This document shows positions 17,999-27,059 of a stretch of 64,000 nucleotides of DNA, one piece after another. Every line of letters begins with the position of its first letter. The stretch's first letter is position 1. A model generated the notes under the pieces. The model worked only from the letters and a program-made list of their open reading frames with translations, did no database searches and was not told the origin of the DNA. This DNA comes from CAWAMR01 sp963783095 (GTDB lineage: Bacteria; Planctomycetota; Planctomycetia; Gemmatales; Gemmataceae), in the NCBI GenBank assembly GCA_963783095.1, contig CAWAMR010000002.1:1612001-1676000 (forward strand), in the 5' to 3' direction. The position numbers and the translations under genes were made by a program.

Positions 17999-18921
17999 AA
18001 CCGATCGTTGAATTCGACGAAGTTTCCAAGTGGTACGGCAACGTCATCGGCATCAACAAGCTCACGATCAACGTGCCCGCCGGGGTTACGGGACTTTTCG
18101 GCCCGAACGGTGCGGGCAAGTCCACGCTGTTACAACTGGCGACCGGCCAGCTTTTTCCCAGCCAGGGCACGGTTCGCGTTCTCGGCGAACCGGTCTGGAA
18201 CAATCCTGCGCTGAACTCGTTCATTGGACTTTGCCCCGAGCAAGATGCCTTCTACGAATGGATGACGGGCTGGGATTTCGTTTATACCTCCGCCCGTCTG
18301 GGAGGTTTTGGTCGATCCGAAGCGCGCGATGCCGCTCTGCGAACGCTGGATGCGGTCGGCATGACCAAACACAAGGACCGCATCGTGCGCGGCTACTCCA
18401 AGGGAATGCGCCAGCGCACCAAGCTGGCACAGGCTCTCGTACACGATCCGGAAGTGCTATTCCTCGACGAGCCTTTGACCGGGACCGATCCGCTGGCCCG
18501 GCGCGATCTGATGGACATCATCGCCCGCATGGGCAGTGAAGGTAAGAGCGTTCTGGTGTCCAGTCACGTTCTGCACGAAGTCCAGTCGTTGACTCACAAT
18601 ATCATCCTCTTGAACCGCGGCCGGCTCGTCGCCGAGGGCCAGGTTCGACAGATCCGCGACTTGATCGACAAGCATCCGCATCAGATCGTTCTGATCTGCG
18701 ACAATTTCCGAAAGCTGGCCGGCCGGGTGCTGGCCTGGAACGATGTCGAAGGCGTGCGCGTTCTGCGCGACGACAGGGGCGTCATGGTGGAGACACATTC
18801 TCCGGATGCGTTCTATAGCAGGCTGCCGGAACTGTCCCTGGAGGATGGGTTGGCGATCCGCGAGGTCTATTCCGACGACGACAGTCTGGAAGCCGTCTTC
18901 AAGTACCTGGTGAACAAATGA
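17953..18921 (+). CDS. ABC transporter ATP-binding protein
   Basis: 322 residues from ATG 17953, inside the end of the permease gene; a later start is possible because the first ~15 residues are not conserved in this family. Walker A GPNGAGKST, Q-loop LCPEQDAFYEW, signature YSKGMRQRTKLA, Walker B VLFLDEPLTGTDP and H-switch SSHVLHE. Second ATPase of the operon; it presumably pairs with the permease encoded at 18918, forming either a heteromeric exporter or two parallel ones. Ends with the four-base ATGA overlap at 18918-18921. Confidence 0.93.
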   Translation: MDSELPREVAGPPQVKPIVEFDEVSKWYGNVIGINKLTINVPAGVTGLFGPNGAGKSTLLQLATGQLFPSQGTVRVLGEPVWNNPALNSFIGLCPEQDAFYEWMTGWDFVYTSARLGGFGRSEARDAALRTLDAVGMTKHKDRIVRGYSKGMRQRTKLAQALVHDPEVLFLDEPLTGTDPLARRDLMDIIARMGSEGKSVLVSSHVLHEVQSLTHNIILLNRGRLVAEGQVRQIRDLIDKHPHQIVLICDNFRKLAGRVLAWNDVEGVRVLRDDRGVMVETHSPDAFYSRLPELSLEDGLAIREVYSDDDSLEAVFKYLVNK

Positions 18922-19820
18922 AGCAAAACCTGCCATCGACCGCAGTCAACCCGGTGCTCCCAGGCTCTGTGCACCCAAGGCGCAAAGGAGTGTCGAGCCT
19001 GGTCGCGGTCTGGGTACTTTACACCTTGACCTTTCGCCAGCACCTGCACGGTCGGAGATGGATCGTGATGGCGGTTCTGTTCTCGCTGCCGGCCGGGCTT
19101 GCGGTATTGATTCGCGCCACGGCGACCAACGCGCCACCGATTGTGGTGGAGTTCCTCCTGGCGTTCCTACTCATTCCCCATGCACTGTTGCCGATCGTCG
19201 CGCTCACCTACGCGGCAGGAATCATTCAGGATGAGCAGGAGGAGCAGACGCTCACTTACCTGCTCATCAGGCCGATCCCGCGCTGGGCAATTTATGCCGT
19301 GAAATTGCTGGCGACAGTGACGACGACGGTGCTTCTGACGACGGTATTCACCGCCGTGACCTACGGAGCGATTTACATCGGCGGCAAGTCGGTTGTGGAG
19401 GATGTCCCGCTGCGTTGTTTGAAGGCAATCGCCATGCACGACCTGACGGTTGTCGTTTATTGCTGTTTGTTTGGGCTGATCAGTTTGCTAACCAAGAGGG
19501 CGCTGGTCGTCGGCATTATTTACACGGTCGTCTTCGAAGGGATCATCGCCAACCTGCCGTTCGGATTTCGCTTGTTAACGGTGATTTATTATGGCCGGGT
19601 GATGGCTTACCAAACATTGCCATTCATTGTGAAGGGGCACGGTCACACCGAGAATCTCTCTGCGGAAGCCTGGCACTTCGATCCCGAGGCAGCCTCCGAG
19701 ATGACCACGATCCCGAACTGCATTGCAGTCTTGGCGGTGGCAAGTGTCGTCTTCGCGCTGATGGCTTCACGCCTTTGCGCTCGCCGCGAGTTTCACGTCA
19801 AGACCCCGGAAGGGAATTGA
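18918..19820 (+). CDS. ABC-2 type permease
   Basis: 300 residues, starting within the stop of the preceding ATPase gene (ATGA). About six hydrophobic segments: WIVMAVLFSLPAGLAVLI, FLLAFLLIPHALLPIVALTY, YAVKLLATVTTTVLLTTVF, HDLTVVVYCCLFGLISLL, ALVVGIIYTVVFEGIIANL and CIAVLAVASVVFALMASRL. The motif IIQDEQEEQTLTYLLIRPI between helices is the conserved cytoplasmic element of this permease class (D-E-..TL.YLL.RP). Last gene of the ABC operon. Substrate unknown. Confidence 0.88.
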   Translation: MKQNLPSTAVNPVLPGSVHPRRKGVSSLVAVWVLYTLTFRQHLHGRRWIVMAVLFSLPAGLAVLIRATATNAPPIVVEFLLAFLLIPHALLPIVALTYAAGIIQDEQEEQTLTYLLIRPIPRWAIYAVKLLATVTTTVLLTTVFTAVTYGAIYIGGKSVVEDVPLRCLKAIAMHDLTVVVYCCLFGLISLLTKRALVVGIIYTVVFEGIIANLPFGFRLLTVIYYGRVMAYQTLPFIVKGHGHTENLSAEAWHFDPEAASEMTTIPNCIAVLAVASVVFALMASRLCARREFHVKTPEGN

Positions 19821-19902
19821 CAACGCACCTTCATTGTCTCGCCCAAATAAATATTGCCGTGCAGGCTTACTCTCTCGGAATGCAACACACCAACACAACT
19901 GG

Positions 19903-20913
19903 TCAATTTTTTGGTACAGGCCGAGGCAATGTCCAAATCGTGATCTTCTTATCGTCGCTGGCGGCCACAATCTTTGTGTCAGAGAAAAAAAGCAGTGAAA
20001 GAATCCTCCCTGTTGTTTTTCCAAGATTGAATTTGGTGTCGCCAGTCTTTATGTCAACCACTTCCACCGTGGCACCCGACGAGTACGCCATCAAATCTCC
20101 ATTTGGCGGCAACGCAGTATGATCCACTTTCAGACCAGCAATTGCACTTGGAGTGCGTTCCTTCCCTGTCGCAGACCAGATCTTGACCGATTTATTTGTG
20201 AACTGTGCAATGACCGCCTTTTCGTCGCCCGTGTACTGTAACCGCGTTGCGGTTGAAAATGCCGGCGTGTTAGTTTGAGCCTTTTCAGCATTTTCACCGG
20301 ACACAAACATCACTCGCCCAAACAGATTGCCCTCAACAAATTTTTCCGGAATCTTTGAGAAAGCAACGCTTCGTGTATCGTCAGAAATCCCTACAGGTAG
20401 TGGCACGGATTTCCGTTCAAGCAAGTCTATCATCGTCCACTTCTCGTTTGCCTTCATTGTTCCCAATTGGATTTCTATTGTCGTGGTGAGTACCTTCTTC
20501 GTACCTGGCACCACGAGCAGAGATTGTGGGTAGGATTTTGCATCGAACAAGTATTGCTTAATCTCTTTCGGTTTGTCGAGCTTGACAAAGCCGATGCGGT
20601 TTAAGGGGTTGCCGGCACCAACCCATTGAGAAAAAGCAAGTTCTGATTCGGAAAGGAAGCAAGCGTCATTAATCTTGCCTTTCAATTCGATCGTCTGAAT
20701 CTCTTTGTCTTTGACCGGATCAAAGATGCGAATGACTTTGCCCACTACGAACAGAATTGTCTTCGAATCTGGGGATGATCTGATGCAATGACAATTCTCC
20801 AGGAGATCAATAGTTTTCTTGGAAACGTCCTCATGCGATTTCCCTTGTGCCCAAACTGCATCAAAGCAAGTCAGGGCAAGAAATACTGAGCAAGCAAGGC
20901 CGAGTCTCAACAT
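19903..20913 (-). CDS. Exported WD40/beta-propeller-like protein of unknown function
   Basis: 336 residues. ATG 20913 with GGAGG 7 bases upstream. Signal peptide MLRLGLACSVFLALTCFDAV, cleavage probably after WAQ. The mature protein has several degenerate propeller blades (TILFVVGKVIRIFDPVKDKE, NKSVKIWSATGKE, VEVVDIKTGD, DKKITIWTLPRP). It is noticeably lower in GC than its neighbours, which may mean recent acquisition. No enzymatic motif. Convergent with the ABC operon; 83 bp separate the stops. Confidence 0.75.
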   Translation of the reverse strand: MLRLGLACSVFLALTCFDAVWAQGKSHEDVSKKTIDLLENCHCIRSSPDSKTILFVVGKVIRIFDPVKDKEIQTIELKGKINDACFLSESELAFSQWVGAGNPLNRIGFVKLDKPKEIKQYLFDAKSYPQSLLVVPGTKKVLTTTIEIQLGTMKANEKWTMIDLLERKSVPLPVGISDDTRSVAFSKIPEKFVEGNLFGRVMFVSGENAEKAQTNTPAFSTATRLQYTGDEKAVIAQFTNKSVKIWSATGKERTPSAIAGLKVDHTALPPNGDLMAYSSGATVEVVDIKTGDTKFNLGKTTGRILSLLFFSDTKIVAASDDKKITIWTLPRPVPKN

Positions 20914-21073
20914 TCTTCAACCTCCAAAAGTCGCACCAAATCTCTGATAACGAAAACAACGCGACGCTGGGCTGGGATTTTGTCTATATCGAAAGTTCAC
21001 TTCAAAAAGTTTTGACGTCTCCGACAAAATCGATTTTGGGTTCTCCGACCTCAAATAGCGCTCATGAGACCTG

Positions 21074-23218
21074 CTAAACTTGCACATCGTCGTTTCGTTC
21101 GCGGGGATTGAATACGAGTTCAACGCTATCGATGCGAAGAAAGGCTCTACTGCCGACAGGCAAATCGAGCGTGCCCGGTATGGTTTTTTCGACGACCACC
21201 GCCACGCCCAGTCCCAGACCGACACTGAAGTTGACGCCGGGAACCCGGCTATCGAGCAGTTTCGCCAGGACGAAGTTCTGATATTTCGGAGCGGCCTCTT
21301 CCGCGAACTCGGGCTGGAAAGTCATCGACTCCACCTGCTGCATCTTGAGCGGGTTTTTTGTGACCTCGGTATGGCGGTAGATCACCAGCCGGCAGGTGCA
21401 ATGTTTCCGTATCACATTGTTGAAGACTTCCCGTGAAGTTCCGCCGCCGCACGCACGAATCGAGAAAGTGTAATGCCCAGCGCGGAAGTTCCGAATCTCC
21501 TGAGCCAGCATCGCCCGCGCGCCCTGCGCCAGTGCCGTTTTCGCCGGCTGGGCGGGAAGGCAACCCAGCAGCACTTGCTTTTTGCCTTCCGGGGATTTCG
21601 CTGGTTGAAGAGCCACTCCAAAGTCAAAGCCCTTCTCGATGTCGCCCACCGGCGCAGCCTGCCAACCCTTGAGTCGATTGCCGCTGCCGGCCAGTTGTAA
21701 CGGGCCTTTTTCTGCAAATCCCACGTTCAAAAGCAGAACATCGCTGAACTCGGGGACCAACGCAATGTTGCCGGTCGATGGTACTCTGAGATGTGTCGCG
21801 GGCTTATCGCCCAGAATCGCATCGATCGGCTCGCCCGAAGTGATGTGAATGCTTCGACCCGTGTTGGCGATATTGGGATAGACCGCATCGTGTGGAATGC
21901 CCAACAGATGGAAGATGGTCGCGGTCAAGTCTTGAGGCTCATGTCGATGGGTGCTGGGAAAAGCTCCGTCCTTGTCGCTCGATCCATAAACCTGAGCGGT
22001 GCGGATGCCTGCGCCGGCCAGGACGTAACTGAAGACGTGGCCCCAGTGATCCCGGCCCGCTGCGGCATTCATCCGGGGCGTTCGCCCAAACTCGCCGATC
22101 GCAACCACCAAAGTCTCACTCAGCAGGCCGCGCTCGTGGAGATCTTCGATCAAGGCGGTCAATGAGACGTCGAGTTGCGGGCAAAGAACGTCCTGAACCC
22201 GGTCGGCGTTCTGTGCGTGAGTGTCCCAGAGCGGATTGTCAACCGCGCTGTCTCCGCCTTCGCGGGGCCAGTTGACGTGGACCAGCCGAGCGCCCGCTTC
22301 AACCAGTCTCCGGGCAAGGAGAACGCTCTGTCCCCATTTGCCGCGACCGTATCTGTCGCGCGTCTTCCTGGTTTCTCTGCTGATGTCGAATGCTTCGTGA
22401 CCCTTGCCGCCCTTGAGCAGCGAAAAAGCATTTTGAACGTGCGCTTCATAATCTTTCAATACGCCGCTTTGTTCGATCCCGGTAAAGTGTTTGTCGATCT
22501 GCGTCAAAAGCGATTCCCGGCCGGTAAGCCTCAGCGGCGGCACATCTGGCGGCAACTTCAGACCTTCCAACTTGAACTCGGGGCCACTCGGGTCGCAGAC
22601 GACCCTCTCAGGCTCCCAGCGCTTGCCGAGCCAGCCGGCGGTTTGGCCGGCAGGCTGCACGTTGTCGTTGAGCCTCATTACATCAGGAAGCCAGACAGTG
22701 GAATAGGCCGGGAATTTCTCACTCGGTTTGAGGAGCTTGACAACTGAACCAAGGTAAGGCCAGTCGGTCGGGCTAATCTGACGAGATTGTGACCCGATGT
22801 ATCGATTGCCGGTCAACACCCAGTAGCCGCTACCATCGTGCAGGTCGCTGTGGGTGCAAATGGAGCGAACGATGGCCAACTTATCGCAAATCGTCGAGAT
22901 TCGCGGTAATAGTTCACAAATCTGGATACCGGGAACATTGGTCTGGATCGGCTTGAACTCGCCCCGGATTTCTGCGGGAGCATCGGGCTTGGGATCGAAG
23001 GTTTCGTGCTGCGGCGGTCCACCTTGAAGCCAGAGAAAGATCACGTTCTTGGCGCGTCCAAAAGTACTGCCGCGGAGATTGTTGGTCGATGCGGTCGCTT
23101 GCTGCGCAAGTAAGGTAGAAAGGGACAAACCCAGGGCACCGAGTCCGCCCACCTGGAGCAATTCTCGGCGATTGATGTTTTTGCCGTGACGTTCGGGACG
23201 ATCGTAGATCGAAAGCAT
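21074..23218 (-). CDS. DUF1501 exported protein with an extra C-terminal domain
   Basis: 714 residues, intact. The N-terminus carries a Tat-type signal (NINRRELLQVGGLGALGLSL). DUF1501 blocks: KNVIFLWLQGGPPQHETFDP, ELLPRISTICDKLAIVRSI, VHVNWPREGGDSAVDNP, LSETLVVAIGEFGRTPRMN, GRDHWGHVFSYVLAGAGIR and FHLLGIPHDAVYPN. About 240 residues follow the usual end of the domain (after GDKPATHLRV); these have beta-rich segments and contain ARAMLAQEIRNFRAGHYTF and a final FLRIDSVELVF, and their function is not recognised. Exported, with a phosphatase/sulfatase-like fold expected. Confidence 0.9.
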   Translation of the reverse strand: MLSIYDRPERHGKNINRRELLQVGGLGALGLSLSTLLAQQATASTNNLRGSTFGRAKNVIFLWLQGGPPQHETFDPKPDAPAEIRGEFKPIQTNVPGIQICELLPRISTICDKLAIVRSICTHSDLHDGSGYWVLTGNRYIGSQSRQISPTDWPYLGSVVKLLKPSEKFPAYSTVWLPDVMRLNDNVQPAGQTAGWLGKRWEPERVVCDPSGPEFKLEGLKLPPDVPPLRLTGRESLLTQIDKHFTGIEQSGVLKDYEAHVQNAFSLLKGGKGHEAFDISRETRKTRDRYGRGKWGQSVLLARRLVEAGARLVHVNWPREGGDSAVDNPLWDTHAQNADRVQDVLCPQLDVSLTALIEDLHERGLLSETLVVAIGEFGRTPRMNAAAGRDHWGHVFSYVLAGAGIRTAQVYGSSDKDGAFPSTHRHEPQDLTATIFHLLGIPHDAVYPNIANTGRSIHITSGEPIDAILGDKPATHLRVPSTGNIALVPEFSDVLLLNVGFAEKGPLQLAGSGNRLKGWQAAPVGDIEKGFDFGVALQPAKSPEGKKQVLLGCLPAQPAKTALAQGARAMLAQEIRNFRAGHYTFSIRACGGGTSREVFNNVIRKHCTCRLVIYRHTEVTKNPLKMQQVESMTFQPEFAEEAAPKYQNFVLAKLLDSRVPGVNFSVGLGLGVAVVVEKTIPGTLDLPVGSRAFLRIDSVELVFNPRERNDDVQV

Positions 23219-23321
23219 CGATACCTGCCTTGCACAATGAAATCGCGACGAACATTCTCCTTAAACACGAGGTTATCCTTCGCGACGATGAACTGCAATG
23301 GTTTTCTTGTATTTGAAAAAC

Positions 23322-23473
23322 CGACCTAACCACAGAGTCACAGAGCACACAGAGAAAAGACAACACTGAGCAGAAAGAGGCAAGGGAAGAAACCGAGAGA
23401 ATGTTCTAACTCTCGAACCGCTTTTTTTGTGTCGTGTTATCTCTGTGTTCTCTGTGACTCTGTGGTTAGGTCG
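23322..23473. repeat. Long hairpin built from the CACAGAGTCACAGAG repeat
   Basis: A 33-bp inverted repeat pairs 23322-23354 with 23441-23473 with one mismatch; its core is ACCACAGAGTCACAGAG. The same motif forms the outer arms of the element at 10506-10863. It lies in the spacer between the response regulator and a DUF1501 gene, both on the minus strand, and could form a large cruciform or RNA hairpin. Confidence 0.8.
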
Positions 23474-23506
23474 TGTGCTCTTATCTCGATCTAGCCCACG
23501 CTGAAG

Positions 23507-24957
23507 TTATTCCCCATCCTCGGACCCCGCGTATATCTGTTTCTCCACCGTCAAGCCGAGCGAGCGAAGCTTCGCTCGGAGCGTGGTTCGTGAGATTCCG
23601 AGCAATTCACTGGCCTGGACCTGATTGCCCTTCGTGTATCGGAGAGTCGCCTCGAGTACCACCCGATCGACGACGAGACCCACCTGTCGGTAAATGTCGG
23701 GTTCTCCCGCCCGCAAAAGCGCTGATACCAGAGCAGCCAGATCGAGTGTTGAAGCGCCCGTCTCAGGCATCGGCGCGCCGGGTGCCGGCGGAACCACGCT
23801 GGTTGGCAGACAGTCCAGTGTGAGCACTTCTCCCCTGGAACGGACCAGCGCGTATTTGACGGCACTTTGCAACTCGCGCACGTTTCCGAACCAGTTCTGC
23901 GCCTCAAGTGCGCTCAAGGCCTCGGGCGCAACGGTCTTCACCGACTTGCCCAGTCTTGGCCCGAGTCGTTTGATGAAATACTCGACCAATTGCGCTATGT
24001 CCTCGCGGCTCCCGCAAGGGTGGCAGGCGAATCGTGAAGACCTTGAGCCGATAATAGAGATCCTGTCGAAATCGGCCCTCCGCTACCAGTCCTTCAAGAT
24101 CCTGGTTGGTGGCTGCGATGATACGGACATCCGACTGGACGGTCTCGTTACCTCCGAGGCGTTCGAATTGTTGCTCCTGAAGCAGCCGTAAGACCTTGGG
24201 CTGAACGGTTCGGGGCATGTCGCCGACTTCGTCCAGAAAGAGCGTGCCGCGATTGGCCTGTTCGAATCGACCAATGCGTTTTCGGTCGGCACCCGTGAAT
24301 GCACCTTTCTCGTGACCGAATAATTCGCTTTCGAGAAGTGTTTCCGGTATGGCTGCACAATTCAAAGCCAGGAATTGCGCCTGGTTGCGCCGGCTGTGTT
24401 GATAGATGGCTCGCGCCACCAGTTCCTTTCCGGTACCGCTTTCGCCCAGGATCAAAACGGGGACTTCGAGCGGGGCAGCCCGGCCAATCTCCTTGTAAAC
24501 TTCTTGCATGGCCGCAGACTTGCCCACGATCCGATCGACTTCTTCACCTTCCTCCGTAATCTCTTCCCCTTCGAGGGGGGCCGGGATTTTTTGCAGCCGG
24601 CTCAGTTCGATCGCTCCAGCGACGGCCTCTCGAAGTTGATGCAGATCGACGGGCTTTACCAGATATTCATAGGCACCGCGCTTCATGGCTTCGATGGCGG
24701 CTTCGGTCGTGGCGTAGGCCGTGACGACGATGATAGGCAGATGAGGATCGATCTGACGAATGCGATCGAATGCATCCAATCCCGACATATCCGGAAGGCG
24801 AACATCCAGAATGGCGGCATCGGGTCGTTGAATGCGGACTTGCTCGATCCCCTCGCGCTGTGGCGGCGAGGACTATCTTCAGCGCATCCGACCCCAGGCT
24901 TTTCTCCAGGGAGTAGCGGACGTTCGGTTCATCATCGACCACCAGCAGCTTTGACAT
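23507..24957 (-). CDS. Sigma-54-dependent response regulator, NtrC family (two frameshifts)
   Basis: About 483 residues after correction. ATG 24957 (MSKLLVVDDEPNVRYSLEK). The receiver has DDE, phospho-acceptor Asp in AAILDVRLPDMSGL, the Thr of IVVTAYAT and Lys of YLVKPV. The AAA+ domain has Walker A GESGTGKE, the sigma-54 contact loop ESELFGHEKGAFTGA, Walker B GTLFLDEVGDM and the arginine-rich end QDLYYRLKVFTIRLPPLRE. The C-terminal Fis-type HTH is GNQVQASELLGISRTTLRAKL. Shifts lie near 24868 (after KIVLAATA; REGIEQV is read in the other frame) and near 24005 (after PPLRE; AQLVEYFIKRLG continues). It is 13 bp downstream of the histidine kinase gene and so its likely partner. Activates sigma-54 promoters. 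Confidence 0.92.
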
Positions 24958-24970
24958 GGTCTCCTCTCGA

Positions 24971-26462
24971 TCACAAGATTGCCGGAGCCGGCAGAAGCAC
25001 CTGAAAACGAGCCCCGCCACCCGGCCTGTTCGAGGCCGTTATGATGCCGCCGTGCGCCTCCACGATTCGCTTGCAGATGGATAAACCCAGCCCAACACCG
25101 GTCTCTTTGGTCGTTACGAACGGCTCAAAGATACGATCTCCCAGATCCAGGGGAAGCCCGCAGCCGTTATCCTCGACTTCAAGCCCGATCCAGTTGCCGG
25201 GAGTTTCAGCGTTGACGACGGATGACAACACTCGAACCCGAACGAAACCGCCTTGTGGTACCGCATCGAGAGAGTTCAGTAACAAGTTGAGGATAACCTG
25301 CCGAATCTGTCCCATATCGGCCTGGACCAACACAGGCTGCTTCGGACACTGGATCTCGAGCGCGACACCGAGTCGTTCGGCACGGGGGCCGACCAGCGCT
25401 GCGGTTTCCTGCAAAACCTTGGTCCAATCGAAAAGGTGTTTTTCGGGTTGGGGCGGACGAGCAAAATCGAGGAGGGCCTGGACCGAATGTTCCAGCCGAG
25501 TGATTTCTTGTTCAACCACACCCAGATCGGGACCATCGAGCATTGGTGTTGGAGTTCGGGCGGCCGCCACCTGCACGAGTATCTTCATCGGCATGATCGC
25601 GTTACGCAATTCATGCGCAAAGCCGACGGCCAACTGCCCGACTGCTGCCAGTTGTTCGGCCCGGAGAGCCTCTCTTCGGCTCTGGTGCAATCTCTCGACG
25701 ACGGCCCCGATTCTCTCGGCAATCAACTGAAGCGCTGACTCCAGTTCTTCCCAACCCCACTGGGCCGAAAGAGTGATCGGCCCAACCACCCCAGCCAGTT
25801 TGCCGGCCGCGTCCGAAACCGGAACACTGAGCCGGACGATCGATCGGCTGACCTGGCGAGCTATCCAAAAACCGGTCACCAGACCAGCGATGGGGCCGCA
25901 TATCGCCAGCCACAAAAAGGTATTGGCAGTAGACTCGGCAACCCGTCGATTTTCCGAAGACTGATGGATGATTTCATCCTCCGTAAGGTCAAGATTTCTC
26001 TGAGCGGGCTTCAGTAGCTCATCATTGAGAACATCTTTCAGGAGAGTGTTGATGCGCGCGTGCGCATCGCCAACCCGAGGCGGGCCGACAATCTGATCGA
26101 ATTCTTTGCAGAATCTTTGATACCCGTCTTTGACCAGTTCGATCCATTGCGTGCTTTGGGTGTCGATGGGGAGTTTGTCGGTTTCCCTAAGCCAGCGATC
26201 GACTTCACGACGCAGCGGGGCAACTGCATCGAGATGACTTCGATCATTCGTGAGTAGAAACAGGTGCAGTTCCGTTCGGATGTCTCGAATCCCGATTGCC
26301 AATTCTTCGGCGGAGCGAATGCTTGCAACATTGGCAGTCAATGCCGCCGTCGAGGCGTGGCGCCACATCCGCGTTCCAGGCGATGGCGACTCCGAAACCC
26401 AGCGGAATGGAGCTTACCGCGACCACGAGCAACATCAGCTTAACGATCGACAATTTGCCCAT
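24971..26462 (-). CDS. Membrane sensor histidine kinase, NtrB/ZraS-like (one frameshift)
   Basis: About 496 residues. ATG 26462 (MGKLSIVKLMLLVVAVSSIP) gives the first transmembrane helix; the frame shifts near 26365 and continues WRHASTAALTANVASIRSAE. A ~150-residue extracytoplasmic sensor region follows, with no recognised domain, then a second helix (TFLWLAICGPIAGLVTGFWI), a HAMP-like linker, H-box FAHELRNAIMPMKI, N-box QVILNLLLNSLDAV, G1 VEDNGCGLP and G2 GVGLGLSICKRIVEAHGG. Signal unknown. Operon with the NtrC-type regulator immediately downstream; together they form a phosphorelay controlling sigma-54 promoters. Confidence 0.92.
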
Positions 26463-26548
26463 GCAAGCTGCACCACTTGAGAACTTCCAGGCCCCACCGG
26501 AACGCACATTTACTGTGCGATTATACCACAACGGCTCGCAAACTTGAC

Positions 26549-26571
26549 GGAGAGATGGCTGAGTGGCTGAG
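26549..26571 (+). pseudogene. 5' fragment of a tRNA-Ser gene
   Basis: The sequence GGAGAGATGGCTGAGTGG plus CTGAG is the canonical 5' acceptor, position 8-9 and D-arm of a bacterial tRNA-Ser. The sequence then diverges: no anticodon arm, long variable arm or T-arm follows. It is a 23-base remnant, such as may be left by integration or deletion at a tRNA gene. Confidence 0.5.
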
Positions 26572-27059
26572 CATCGATCGGGCTTATTCGTATGCTTGTC
26601 GACCAATACAAGCCTGTTCAGACACGAACCAATCTGACCAATATCTGGTCAGAACCGATGGACAATATCTGGTCGGAACTCGTTGTGGAGGCAGCCTGCG
26701 TTCTTCGGGATCGTCATTCGGTGATTTATTTTCAGGCAAACCTATTTAGGCAAATAGCAGACCTATCGACAAATTCTTCTTGTTTTCCGAATAAAGACCA
26801 GCGAATGACATTCGATTCTCGCGATCGAATCGCGATCGTGAAGAATCGATCACATTTGCCACCATCACTATTCCAATCACCGGTATGTCATTTGCTTTTG
26901 GAAGACGAGAGCCTCGATTTGATCTTGCCCTAGATGCCACGGAAGTCTCATTCAGCTCACGATCGGCCCCTCTCCAGCGAATTGGATAACTCGTTTCATG
27001 ATCGGTTTCCATTATGAAGACCGACACTTAGGCCCACGTTGTTTTGTGGAGCAGCTTCG
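26572..27059. other. Gene-poor spacer
   Basis: No gene is supported. A short imperfect direct duplication (GACCAATATCTGGTCAGAAC and GACAATATCTGGTCGGAAC, about 26636-26682) is the only pattern noticed. The spacer separates the divergently transcribed two-component pair and RND efflux genes, so their promoters should lie here. Confidence 0.5.
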
